Shown piece by piece: positions 34,961-45,665 of a stretch of 64,000 nt of DNA. Source of the stretch: Lycium barbarum (taxonomy: Eukaryota; Streptophyta; Magnoliopsida; Solanales; Solanaceae); the NCBI RefSeq assembly GCF_019175385.1, contig NC_083339.1, positions 81,828,120 through 81,892,119 on the forward strand, read 5' to 3'. Within the stretch, counting starts at the first letter, position 1; the number at the start of each line of letters is the position of its first letter. Under the pieces are notes generated by a model. It ran no database searches. It saw nothing but the letters and a program-made list of their open reading frames with translations, and was not told the origin of the DNA. The position numbers and the translations under genes were made by a program.

Positions 34961-35631
34961 ACAAGTGTAAATATGCTAGAGATAAATGAAAATATGGGGT
35001 AATTTAAAGGAAAAGAGAATGTGTGGAGTAATTAGTGCCCTTGCAGGAGTCGCGCAGAACGAGGCGGACTAAATGGGCAAAAAAAAAAAAAAAAAAAAAA
35101 AAAAGAAAAAGAAAAGGTACAACACCGCTTGGGAAATTGAGCGAATTTGAATAACAGTCAGAGACGTTCGTCAGTAAAGTATGAGTAAATATATCCATAT
35201 GTGTGTATGTGTATGTGTATGTGTATATGTGTGGGTGTATGATTTTCGTTTGGTGCCCATGTGGGATAAGAGCCGAGTCCCGGCAACCAAGGTTGTGGTA
35301 GACGAAAGGTTTTACTACACCGAATACGTGAAGCGAAGCGGGGGCGACGATCCGAATGTTGTCAAGGGATAGAAAATCCCCAATTGCATTATAACTTAGT
35401 TTGGGACGACGATGTCTGAAAGAGGAAATGAGTATGGAGGGTAGGAAAGATGAAAGATAATCAGTGTGAATAAGTGGGATCTTTGAAAGAGTTGATACGC
35501 GAGACGCAAGACAATTTGTGTGACAGCTTGGCGAATAAGTTTACAAATAAAGGGAAATTTTTCATGAATCATTGGAGCCTTAATAAGAGTGATTTGATCC
35601 TAATTCGGATTCTATCTGCTATACTTTTGCA

Positions 35632-36042
35632 CTCCCGATTTTGATAAGGCTCTGTCTATTACGCCTCTATGCTTCTGGCTTCGATTGTGTTCCCATTTGA
35701 TACACCTTGCTACATCTGGTTCTGAATTTGATTTTGGTTGAAATACCTCTGCATGATTAGTTCTGATTGCGAATCCGTCTGACACATCTCTGTATGTCTG
35801 ACTCTGGATGCGAACCTGTCTGATATGCCTCTGCACGTCTGATTTTGATCACGCGTTTGTCTGATACATCTCGGTATGTCTGATTCTGATTTCGACTCTG
35901 TCCGATACATTTCTGCCTGTCTGACTTTGGTCACGATTCTGTGTGATATAGTTCTGTACGGCTGATTCCGGTTTCGAATCTGTCCGATCTGATTCCGTAC
36001 GTCTGACCCTGATTGTGAATCTGTCTGATAAATCTCCGGTAT
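35632..36042 (+). repeat. 41-bp tandem repeats, about ten copies (array copy 0)
   Basis: Consecutive units of 41 bp, for example starting at 35796, 35837 and 35878, share GTCTGATTCTGATTTCGA, then CTGTCTGATA and a CTCTGTAC-like end. About four more units stand at 36332-36495 after a 290-bp gap. Minus-strand small ORFs here follow the repeat and are not genes. Confidence 0.85.
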
Positions 36043-36701
36043 GTTCGTATGTGGATCTGTTTCGCCTTCTTAAGCGGCCCGTATGCTACTATGGCCAAGA
36101 TGGCCCATGAGTTTGTACATGTGTGTGCATTTGGGCGATGTATATTCCGCCACCTTTATGATTTTGATATGACTGTTCTGCACGGGCGACTGCTTAAGAT
36201 AAGTGTTCGATAAGTGTTTGTGTGACTTCTGTTGTTAATTTTCAGCTCGACCAACGTATGTTGAGTCTGAATGAGTCTGAATACGATGATCTGGTTGTGA
36301 GTTCGTTTGGGGTGACAGCATATTTCAGTGTGTTTGATTCTGATTACGAATTCGTCTGATACGCCTTGGTACGTCTGACTCCGACCTCATATTTGTCTGA
36401 CATACTTCTGTACCTCTGATTTTGACTATGAGCCGTCTGCCATAGTCTAGTATGTCTGCCTCCGATTACGAGTTCGTTCGATATGCTGCTAGGCGTCCGG
36501 TCCTAGTTTTGAATCCGTGATGTAAAGTGTTTGGTATGATTTTGAATTCGTTGCTGTGAACTGTCCAGTATGAAGTGGGATTACGATAATGTGGTAGGGA
36601 ACTCAGTAGTGTGATAAGGAATGACATTAGCTATGATGTCTGGAAAGCGTTTGTCCGTTACAGAAGATAGCGTGTGGGCCCTTAATAAAACAAAGGCCCA
36701 G

Positions 36702-38011
36702 TTTGAAATCTCGCCTGAAGGAGTATTATTATACGACGGCAGATTCTGTGTACCGGGCATTGCGGGCTTACGACGGTAGATTATGGGCGAGGCACATCAT
36801 GCACGATATTCTGTTCGTCCTGGTTCCACTAAGATGTATCGGGATCTCAGCTGTTTGTATTGGTGGGACGGCATGAAGAAAGATATTGCCGAGTTTGTTA
36901 GTCAGTGCCCAAAATGCCAACAAGTTAAGATCGAGCATCAGAAGCCCGGTGGATCACTACAGGAGATGGAAATTCCAGCCTGGAAATGGGAGATGATTAA
37001 TATGGACTTCATTGTTGGGTTGTCGCGTACTCTACGCAGGTACGACTCTATTTGGGTTATTGCGGACAGGCTGACGAACTCAGCCCATTTTCCTTCCGGT
37101 CCGGACTCTTTATTTGGCTGAGGATTATGCCAGATTATATATCAGAGGGATAGTCAGACTTCACGGAGTCCCTGTATTATTACTGACCGAGGTGCCCAGT
37201 TTACAGATAATTTCTGGAGGTCATTTCAGGAGGGATTAGGGACTCAGGTGAGCCTCAGTACAGCTTTTCATCCTCAGACTGACGGGCCTGCGTTATTGGT
37301 TTCAGGGGCAGTTGGGATGATCATGTGCCGCTTATAGAGTTTGCCTACAATAGCAGTTATCACTCCAGCATTCAGATGGCCCCGTACGAGGCCCTTTATG
37401 GCAGGAGATGTAGATCTCCTATTGGTTGGTTTGACGTCGGCGAGACTAAGTTGGTTGGGCCAAATGTGATCCAGGAAGCTGTAGATAAGGTGAAGTTTAT
37501 TCGGGAGCGACTATTGGCTGCTCGGAGCCAACTGAAAGCTTATGCTGATAGACGACGTCGACCGTTGGAGTTTTAGATTGGCGACTGGGTATTCCTGAAG
37601 GTGTCGCCCATGAAGGGCGTTATGAGATTTGGCAAGAAGGGTAAGTTGAGCCCGCGGTACATCGGGCCATACCAGATTGTTCGGAGGATAGGCGCAGTCG
37701 CCTACGAGCTACACTTGCCATCCGATTTGGAGGCCGTGCACCCGGTGTTTCATGTATCTATGTGGCGGAAGGGTAATGGTAATCTTTCCAGGATATTCCC
37801 AGTAGATGATCTTCAGGTGACGGAGCAGTTGTCTTATGACGAGCAGCCGGTGGCTATTCTGGATCGTCAGGTGAGGAGATTGCGCACTAAGGAGGTGCCT
37901 TCTGTCAAAGTTCTATGGCGCAATAATAACCGGGAAGAGATGACTTGGGAGGCGGAGGATGAGATGAAGAAGCGATACCCCCATTTATTCCCTACGCCTC
38001 TTGTAATCTAG
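36702..38011 (+). pseudogene. integrase-chromodomain remnant (array copy 0)
   Basis: Starting inside the pre-integrase linker (FEISPEGVLLYDG) it reads through HARYSVRPGSTKMYRDLSCL, WWDGMKKDIAEF and CPKCQQVK (zinc-binding part), INMDFIVGLSRT (first catalytic Asp, about 37014), the second Asp region out of frame near 37175, then the GPY module (SPRYIGPYQIVRR) and the tail AILDRQVRRLRTKEVPSV. Lesions: UAG at 36780, frame change near 37095, another near 37170, a deletion of about 45 bp at about 37286 that removes the catalytic Glu helix, and UAG at 37574. It cannot encode an active integrase. The same lesions recur in the other two copies. Confidence 0.9.
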
Positions 38012-38109
38012 ACTTTTGTATTTATTGTACCAATGAACGGATGGACCATGTGTGCTATTTTTAAAAATGGTTTTCCCGTTATGTTTGTGAGTCTTCATAA
38101 GATTTATTT

Positions 38110-38147
38110 AACATTCGGGGACGAATGTTCTTAAGGGGGGGGGAGAA
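38110..38147 (+). other. pre-PPT hairpin and polypurine tract (array)
   Basis: AACATTCG (38110-38117), GGGA, CGAATGTT (38122-38129) is a perfect 8-bp inverted repeat. It is followed by AAGGGGGGGGGAGAA ending at the LTR start 38148. Further copies: 45629-45665, 53143-53179 and 59308-59343, differing in G-run length. Confidence 0.88.
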
Positions 38148-39353
38148 TGTTATGTCCCGTGTTTTTCGTATGATTGAAAATCGAGAAATAATTACGACTT
38201 GTGTGTTGTAAGGATATGATTTGATTTTTGTGAATATGACTATGTTGGTTATGGAATCTTTAATATTAAGACATCGGGGAAGGCCGAGGGTAAATTTGGA
38301 ATTTCGGAAATTAGTTTCGGGAATTACAAAACGGGTCGTTTTATGAATTGGGCCAAGAAAAATATAACACAAATGAGGCCCAAGAATTCTTGAAGGGGCC
38401 GGCCAAAGGCCAAAGCCCAACCCATTTTTAATGTCATGTGTTGAGCACATGACTTATACAATTGGATATATATCACTTCACACTTAGAATTTATCAAGAA
38501 AAAAATCACATTTCCACTTTGACTCAAAAGAGAGCTCTCGGCCGAAGGAGAGAAAAGGAGAAAGAAAGATTTTCCAAGCTTTGTTGTTAAGCAAAAATTC
38601 TTGTTCTTCCCATAGTTGTGAAGTACTCAAGGCCCTCTTCAACGGGGTATAATTAGTTTGGCACAAGAACCTCGTTTGCGACAAGTCGGAAATTCAAGAA
38701 AAGGTAAGAATTTTGCCCCTCTAATGTTATAGAATTGGTATGAATGTGTTAATGATTGAGAATAGACGAGAATTTCGTAGTTTTAATGTGTGTGCGAAAC
38801 CGTGGGTGTATGTATACTTGGTGTTGTGGCCGTGTGCCCTAGGAGGAAGAAGGAATATGAATTTGATCTTGTTTAGTTGGCATAATGTGTTGTTGTGATT
38901 CTTGTGTCGTAAATGATTGATTGATGAATTAAATTGGCGTTGGGAAAATGATTTTGGATATTATCGGAAAGCGTATACCTTTGGTATCATTATGTATATC
39001 ATTGTATATTTAGGGTGCTAGAGACTTTAAATATGAATTTATAATGATGTTAATGAATTCGGAATGAAACGACGTGAGTTAGAATGTTCGTCGTGAATTG
39101 TTGATGTTTTGAAGAATTATGGAAAGTAATGGATTTTGGGGAAATTTCGTGTTTGGCTTGGATTGTAGTTAGGATGTGATTGTATAAGTTTGAATGAGGA
39201 AATGAATACAATTATGTAGATATAGAATTGGGGTTTTGGAAGTTTGAATGAAAGTTGCCAACTTAAGTAATAAAGTTGAACTTTGAACCTAGAGTGGTTT
39301 GATTATTGCTTGTGTTGTTTGTTGATGTGTGGGCTGTTGTTATTGATATATTT

Positions 39354-39416
39354 TGAGCCGAGCTAAGTCTCGGGGATGTTTGATTTATAGGGGAAATGCT
39401 GCCGAAATTTCGGTAT
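39354..39416 (+). promoter_or_regulatory. conserved LTR module with CCGAAATTTCGG palindrome
   Basis: GAGCCGAGCTAAGTCTCGGG contains a short CCGAG/CTCGG stem; after a TGATTTATAGGGG spacer comes the perfect 12-bp palindrome CCGAAATTTCGG at 39402-39413. The same order is seen in the otherwise divergent LTRs of the nested element. Other array copies of the palindrome start at 46920, 54433 and 60598. A promoter or factor-binding role is plausible but unproven. Confidence 0.45.
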
Positions 39417-40503
39417 GCAAAAATGAAGTTAATGGCATTTTTAGCCTAAAAATCTCAATTGGTAACTTTGGCCATTTGCAGATTTCAGGCGAAACGGGAC
39501 TGGACTTTTGGGAGAGCATACGACATCTGTGAGGTATGTAAAGTTCCCTACTCCTTCATTTGGCATGCCCTAGTATCCTAGGCGAATATTGGAACTTCCG
39601 GAGCATTTCTGCTCCTCGAAACCCGATCCACAGAAAAGTTACTATTCATGCAATTCAATTGAAGCCTAAGGGCTCTATTTTGGCTAGAATGCCACCACTC
39701 GTCCGAAACCTATCAAAATGTGGTCGGGTAACCTAGAAACGATTATGTATGACATTTGGCATATAAATGTTTGTAAAAATATGTTCGCCACCTCACTTTG
39801 ACTCGAGGTGGGCCCGCTACCCCGAAACGCCCTATTTCTCTCATTGGGCTATCTTTGTGAATAGAGTTGGATATACTACTTCTGATTTTTGGAACTTCCT
39901 CCTACGGGGTATGTTCTGAACATTACGATGCGCCAAGTTATGTTTTGAACTATACGTACTATTTTGGAAACGTTTTGTGAAATGAAACCTTATATCGACT
40001 AAGTATTCGATTATTTTGTACTATGGAACGATTTGTGAAACTATTATGTTTTGAAGACTATTTTGAAGTATGATTTGCATTTGTTTGCTCACGACTCCGC
40101 TCGTGCCTTATTATGACTTCGTTCACCGGTTCCCGGGCCGGTTTTGATTCGTGCGCCTTATGACAAATTCGGCCGTATGCTGTGTTACGGTTCCCGAGGC
40201 TTCGCCATAGGGCCGGGTTTCGTTTGGAGTTATGCTGTGATATGGCTCGTGATGCGATACGCTCACCTATGATTATGTTTGTGTTTGGGGATGTACGGAG
40301 ATTTGAAACCTTCTGGTGTTATGCTGTGTGTGGCGCCAGTGTCGGAGTGGCGACCACGTTCTTGAGCTTTGCATGATTTTCGCCTGCATTATGTATATGT
40401 ATATGATTTGATACGGATTTTGACGCTCCGGTTTGTTCTCTACTTTGTCTTTTGATTTGCTTTCAGTTTGGTTCATATATCTGTACTCCGTGCTTTACAT
40501 ACT

Positions 40504-40522
40504 CAGTACATATTTCGTACTG
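40504..40522 (+). other. conserved LTR stem-loop CAGTAC/GTACTG
   Basis: A perfect 6-bp stem with 7-nt loop ATATTTC, preceded by GCTTTACATACT. Identical copies at 48022-48040 and 55535-55553. This is the reference form of the stem seen in all LTR families in the window; LTR 4 is truncated before it. Confidence 0.65.
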
Positions 40523-41081
40523 ACCCCCTCTCTTTGGGGGGCTGCGTTTCATGCCCGCAGGTACAGAAGCTCGTTTGGGAGATCCTCCGGTTTAGGCTAC
40601 TCATTCTGCTGTGTTGAAGCGCTCCCCTTGATCTGGAGCCTAACTTTTGGTACATACCCCCCTGTTGTGTGTGCATTCTGTACATTTGACTATTTGGGTA
40701 CGGCGGGGCCCTGTCTCGCCATCTGTCTTTGTTTTGAGTTCGTAGAGGCCTGTAGTCATATATGTGGGGCGAGGGTCCTATGTATGTTTGTTCGATTTTG
40801 TTTTTGGTCTTAAAGCGGTCTGTTTGTTATGATGGCCCTAAATGGCCCTTATGCTTATATTTGCGCCTTTGACCGGCGATGGCCATTCCGCCGCTCAGTT
40901 TGTATTTGATATGACACTCTGATTTGTGCGACCGCTTAAGACATATTTTGATATAACCTATGTTTGCTATGATTTTGTAAAATTCTGAAATAAGTTTGGA
41001 TTTGGTATCGAATATGCGATTTGGTCTGGGTACCCAGGTAGGGTGCCAGTCGCGGCCCACGGGGCTGGGTCGTGACAAAAG

Positions 41082-41093
41082 TGGTATCAGAGC
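41082..41093 (+). other. primer binding site (initiator tRNA-Met), array
   Basis: Exact TGGTATCAGAGC, four bases after the LTR end. Further copies at 48600-48611 and 56113-56124. Confidence 0.93.
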
Positions 41094-41144
41094 AGTTTGT
41101 CCTCGGAATGTCTACAGGCCGTGTCTCGTAGAGTCTTGTTTATC

Positions 41145-41164
41145 GATGTGTTGTGCACCACATC
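41145..41164 (+). other. leader hairpin with GTGCAC loop (array)
   Basis: GATGTG, loop TTGTGCAC, CACATC: a perfect 6-bp stem showing the palindromic hexamer GTGCAC. Copies at 48663-48682 and 56176-56195. The position, about 50 nt after the PBS, and the design match a retroviral dimerisation kissing loop. Confidence 0.65.
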
Positions 41165-42354
41165 TATAAACAGGAAGCTACAGGGCATTTAGGGTGTTAC
41201 CTTCTTTGGAATCTTAGATCGTGCGATAGAGCCAGCTATAGGAAGTGAATTCCCCTTTTTTCTCTAACCCTTGATTGCAGCTGGAGAGTGGTGTCGACGT
41301 AAGACAATGACTGCTGATATTGGAAGCTATATAATGATCTGGTAAGAAATGTTACGAAAGACGTATGCTGGGTAAGGTATTCTGAAGTACGATTAAGACA
41401 TAAAGTCAAGCAGCGAAAAGAGAAATAAATACGAAAAGTGTAGCTGGAGCAGTCGAGTTGGGCATGTGAGGTAAGCCTCGGCATATTTATATTTTTGTTT
41501 GAAATTGTTAGCCCGTGTGGCTATGAGGTGATATGATGTGATATGTATGTACGTATATGTGGTGGCCCTGTGAGGCCCGGTTGGTATTTCCTGTGTACAG
41601 GTTTTGGGATAGTAAAAAATATAGAGGAACCTCTGCCCAAATTTTTCTAGAAATATGAAAAGGGAAATGGGATATAAATTTTTAACCTGTCTTGAAGGTC
41701 GATACCATTATGATAAACCTATTATGGTGGATTTAAAGGTACCCTCCGTGTTATTTGTAAGGAACATTACCTTTAGCGGGGAAAATTTTATCTCAAGTAA
41801 ATATGTACGAGTAGTAGATTCGTAATTTATTTGGAGGGACCAGAAATGTGTTCTAACCCCATTTTGTTTTAGCACAACCCATGTGAAGGGTAAAAATGTC
41901 CGACGAGCAAGGTTCCTCAAACTGAAAGAATACAAACCGTATGATAAGCAGTTGAGGATTTAGCGGTTCGCTCTCGGCTTAAGTATATAGATATGTATAA
42001 CCGTGGGGGTAATTATGTGAATTAGGCATTTGATGATTTCGCGAAGTTCGTCGGACTCTAGTCTTTTTGTGCTGATGGTTGGAAGATATTTTACAGTAAC
42101 ATTCTGTCAGTTTCTCTCGACTATTTGGAGACGAAATTTGTAGAATACGAATTTAGACTTGTGGACTGTCTGGAAGTACATATGTATGCATGGAGGTATA
42201 TGTTGAGAATTTACAAGTAACGCCACGGTAGTCACCAAGTCAGAAAAAGTAATAGAATTCTCGTAGGTCGGGGTGGGACCCGCTACGGGGACGTTTTGAA
42301 AAGTTGTTAAGACCCCGAATTGTCTTAAATTACGTGACAAAGGTCGTGAGTGGC

Positions 42355-42480
42355 GATCGACGAAATTATATTAGCCCTAACGCGTCAAAATGCGTGAAAG
42401 TTTCAGGGTTAAGCGTGCTCAAGCCAGAGCAATTCTGGGATGGGTGACCCCCCTGGGAAGTGATGCAAGATTTTTGCACA
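42355..42480 (+). other. 5S-rRNA-like block (array copy 1)
   Basis: Same sequence as the block at 34836-34960, with the A-box-like and C-box-like parts intact. Confidence 0.75.
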
Positions 42481-43150
42481 AGTGTAAATATGCTAGAGAT
42501 AAATGAAAATATGGGGTAATTTAAAGGAAAAGAGAATGTGTGGAGTAATTAGTGCCCTTGCAGGAGTCGCGCAGAACGAGGCGGACTAAATGGGCAAAAA
42601 AAAAAAAAAAGAAAGAAAAAAAGGAAAAAGAAAAGGTACAACACCGCTTGGGAAATTGAGCGAATTTGAATAACAGTCAGAGACGTTCGTCAGTAAAGTA
42701 TGAGTAAATATATCCATATGTGTGTATGTGTATGTGTATGTGTATATGTGTGGGTGTATGATTTTCGTTTGGTGCCCATGTGGGATAAGAGCCGAGTCCC
42801 GGCAACCAAGGTTGTGGTAGACGAAAGGTTTTACTACACCGAATACGTGAAGCGAAGCGGGGGCGACGATCCGAATGTTGTCAAGGGATAGAAAATCCCC
42901 AATTGCATTATAACTTAGTTTGGGACGACGATGTCTGAAAGAGGAAATGAGTATGGAGGGTAGGAAAGATGAAAGATAATCAGTGTGAATAAGTGGGATC
43001 TTTGAAAGAGTTGATACGCGAGACGCAAGACAATTTGTGTGACAGCTTGGCGAATAAGTTTACAAATAAAGGGAAATTTTTCATGAATCATTGGAGCCTT
43101 AATAAGAGTGATTTGATCCTAATTCGGATTCTATCTGCTATACTTTTGCA

Positions 43151-44014
43151 CTCCCGATTTTGATAAGGCTCTGTCTATTACGCCTCTATGCTTCTGGCTT
43201 CGATTGTGTTCCCATTTGATACACCTTGCTACATCTGGTTCTGAATTTGATTTTGGTTGAAATACCTCTGCATGATTAGTTCTGATTGCGAATCCGTCTG
43301 ACACATCTCTGTATGTCTGACTCTGGATGCGAACCTGTCTGATATGCCTCTGCACGTCTGATTTTGATCACGCGTTTGTCTGATACATCTCGGTATGTCT
43401 GATTCTGATTTCGACTCTGTCCGATACATTTCTGCCTGTCTGACTTTGGTCACGATTCTGTGTGATATAGTTCTGTACGGCTGATTCCGGTTTCGAATCT
43501 GTCCGATCTGATTCCGTACGTCTGACCCTGATTGTGAATCTGTCTGATAAATCTCCGGTATGTTCGTATGTGGATCTGTTTCGCCTTCTTAAGCGGCCCG
43601 TATGCTACTATGGCCAAGATGGCCCATGAGTTTGTACATGTGTGTGCATTTGGGCGATGTATATTCCGCCACCTTTATGATTTTGATATGACTGTTCTGC
43701 ACGGGCGACTGCTTAAGATAAGTGTTCGATAAGTGTTTGTGTGACTTCTGTTGTTAATTTTCAGCTCGACCAACGTATGTTGAGTCTGAATGAGTCTGAA
43801 TACGATGATCTGGTTGTGAGTTCGTTTGGGGTGACAGCATATTTCAGTGTGTTTGATTCTGATTACGAATTCGTCTGATACGCCTTGGTACGTCTGACTC
43901 CGACCTCATATTTGTCTGACATACTTCTGTACCTCTGATTTTGACTATGAGCCGTCTGCCATAGTCTAGTATGTCTGCCTCCGATTACGAGTTCGTTCGA
44001 TATGCTGCTAGGCG
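43151..44014 (+). repeat. 41-bp tandem repeats (array copy 1)
   Basis: Two fields, 43151-43561 (about ten units) and 43851-44014 (about four units), as in copy 0. Confidence 0.83.
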
Positions 44015-44220
44015 TCCGGTCCTAGTTTTGAATCCGTGATGTAAAGTGTTTGGTATGATTTTGAATTCGTTGCTGTGAACTGTCCAGTATGAAGTGGGAT
44101 TACGATAATGTGGTAGGGAACTCAGTAGTGTGATAAGGAATGACATTAGCTATGATGTCTGGAAAGCGTTTGTCCGTTACAGAAGATAGCGTGTGGGCCC
44201 TTAATAAAACAAAGGCCCAG

Positions 44221-45530
44221 TTTGAAATCTCGCCTGAAGGAGTATTATTATACGACGGCAGATTCTGTGTACCGGGCATTGCGGGCTTACGACGGTAGAT
44301 TATGGGCGAGGCACATCATGCACGATATTCTGTTCGTCCTGGTTCCACTAAGATGTATCGGGATCTCAGCTGTTTGTATTGGTGGGACGGCATGAAGAAA
44401 GATATTGCCGAGTTTGTTAGTCAGTGCCCAAAATGCCAACAAGTTAAGATCGAGCATCAGAAGCCCGGTGGATCACTACAGGAGATGGAAATTCCAGCCT
44501 GGAAATGGGAGATGATTAATATGGACTTCATTGTTGGGTTGTCGCGTACTCTACGCAGGTACGACTCTATTTGGGTTATTGCGGACAGGCTGACGAACTC
44601 AGCCCATTTTCCTTCCGGTCCGGACTCTTTATTTGGCTGAGGATTATGCCAGATTATATATCAGAGGGATAGTCAGACTTCACGGAGTCCCTGTATTATT
44701 ACTGACCGAGGTGCCCAGTTTACAGATAATTTCTGGAGGTCATTTCAGGAGGGATTAGGGACTCAGGTGAGCCTCAGTACAGCTTTTCATCCTCAGACTG
44801 ACGGGCCTGCGTTATTGGTTTCAGGGGCAGTTGGGATGATCATGTGCCGCTTATAGAGTTTGCCTACAATAGCAGTTATCACTCCAGCATTCAGATGGCC
44901 CCGTACGAGGCCCTTTATGGCAGGAGATGTAGATCTCCTATTGGTTGGTTTGACGTCGGCGAGACTAAGTTGGTTGGGCCAAATGTGATCCAGGAAGCTG
45001 TAGATAAGGTGAAGTTTATTCGGGAGCGACTATTGGCTGCTCGGAGCCAACTGAAAGCTTATGCTGATAGACGACGTCGACCGTTGGAGTTTTAGATTGG
45101 CGACTGGGTATTCCTGAAGGTGTCGCCCATGAAGGGCGTTATGAGATTTGGCAAGAAGGGTAAGTTGAGCCCGCGGTACATCGGGCCATACCAGATTGTT
45201 CGGAGGATAGGCGCAGTCGCCTACGAGCTACACTTGCCATCCGATTTGGAGGCCGTGCACCCGGTGTTTCATGTATCTATGTGGCGGAAGGGTAATGGTA
45301 ATCTTTCCAGGATATTCCCAGTAGATGATCTTCAGGTGACGGAGCAGTTGTCTTATGACGAGCAGCCGGTGGCTATTCTGGATCGTCAGGTGAGGAGATT
45401 GCGCACTAAGGAGGTGCCTTCTGTCAAAGTTCTATGGCGCAATAATAACCGGGAAGAGATGACTTGGGAGGCGGAGGATGAGATGAAGAAGCGATACCCC
45501 CATTTATTCCCTACGCCTCTTGTAATCTAG
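44221..45530 (+). pseudogene. integrase-chromodomain remnant (array copy 1)
   Basis: It carries the same stops, frame changes and catalytic-Glu deletion as the copy at 36702-38011. No repaired or earlier version is visible. Confidence 0.9.
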
Positions 45531-45665
45531 ACTTTTGTATTTATTGTACCAATGAACGGATGGACCATGTGTGCTATTTATAAAAATGGTTTTCCCGTTA
45601 TGTTTGTGAGTCTTCATAAGATTTATTTAACATTCGGGGACGAATGTTCTTAAGGGGGGGGAGAA

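Larger units (their letters stand above)
34329..38147 (+). mobile_element. array internal region 0 (5' end deleted)
   Basis: It lacks the PBS and about 770 bp of leader-side sequence. It contains the 5S-like block, a 26-base poly(A) run at 35079-35104, two fields of 41-bp repeats, a broken integrase-chromodomain remnant and the PPT. It has no gag, protease, RT or RNase H. Confidence 0.9.
38148..41077 (+). mobile_element. array LTR 1, full length (2930 bp)
   Basis: It begins TGTTATGTCCCGTG and ends GGGTCGTGACA. A PPT lies immediately before it and a PBS after it. It carries the palindrome module at 39354-39416 and the stem-loop at 40504-40522. There is no coding content; short ORFs such as the one at 40433-40813 recur only because the LTR recurs. 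It differs from LTR 2 at a handful of positions (for example 39754, 40222, 40286, 40352, 40439). Confidence 0.93.
41078..45665 (+). mobile_element. array internal region 1, full length
   Basis: 4588 bp. Order: PBS at 41082-41093, leader with hairpin, leader-side non-coding sequence, 5S-like block (42355-42480), a poly(A)/GA run at 42596-42625 that differs from the other units, 41-bp repeats (43151-43561 and 43851-44014), the integrase-chromodomain remnant (44221-45530), hairpin and PPT. It is the complete reference for the array's internal region. Confidence 0.92.

Noticed and set aside
35181..35372. A conserved 63-residue ORF repeated in each array unit (Cys-Val repeats then VPATKVVVDERFYY)
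   Set aside because: The start is a GT/AT microsatellite and the homologous stretch of the nested element does not keep the frame. It repeats because the unit repeats.
35612..35934. Minus-strand ORFs with repeated QxDxxR-like residues
   Set aside because: They are translations of the 41-bp tandem repeat (41 is not a multiple of three, so the repeat itself shifts frame) and carry no coding signal.
40433..40813. A 126-residue Cys/Phe-rich ORF in the array LTRs
   Set aside because: It overlaps the LTR stem-loop and GC hairpin, has no motif, and lies fully within LTR sequence.
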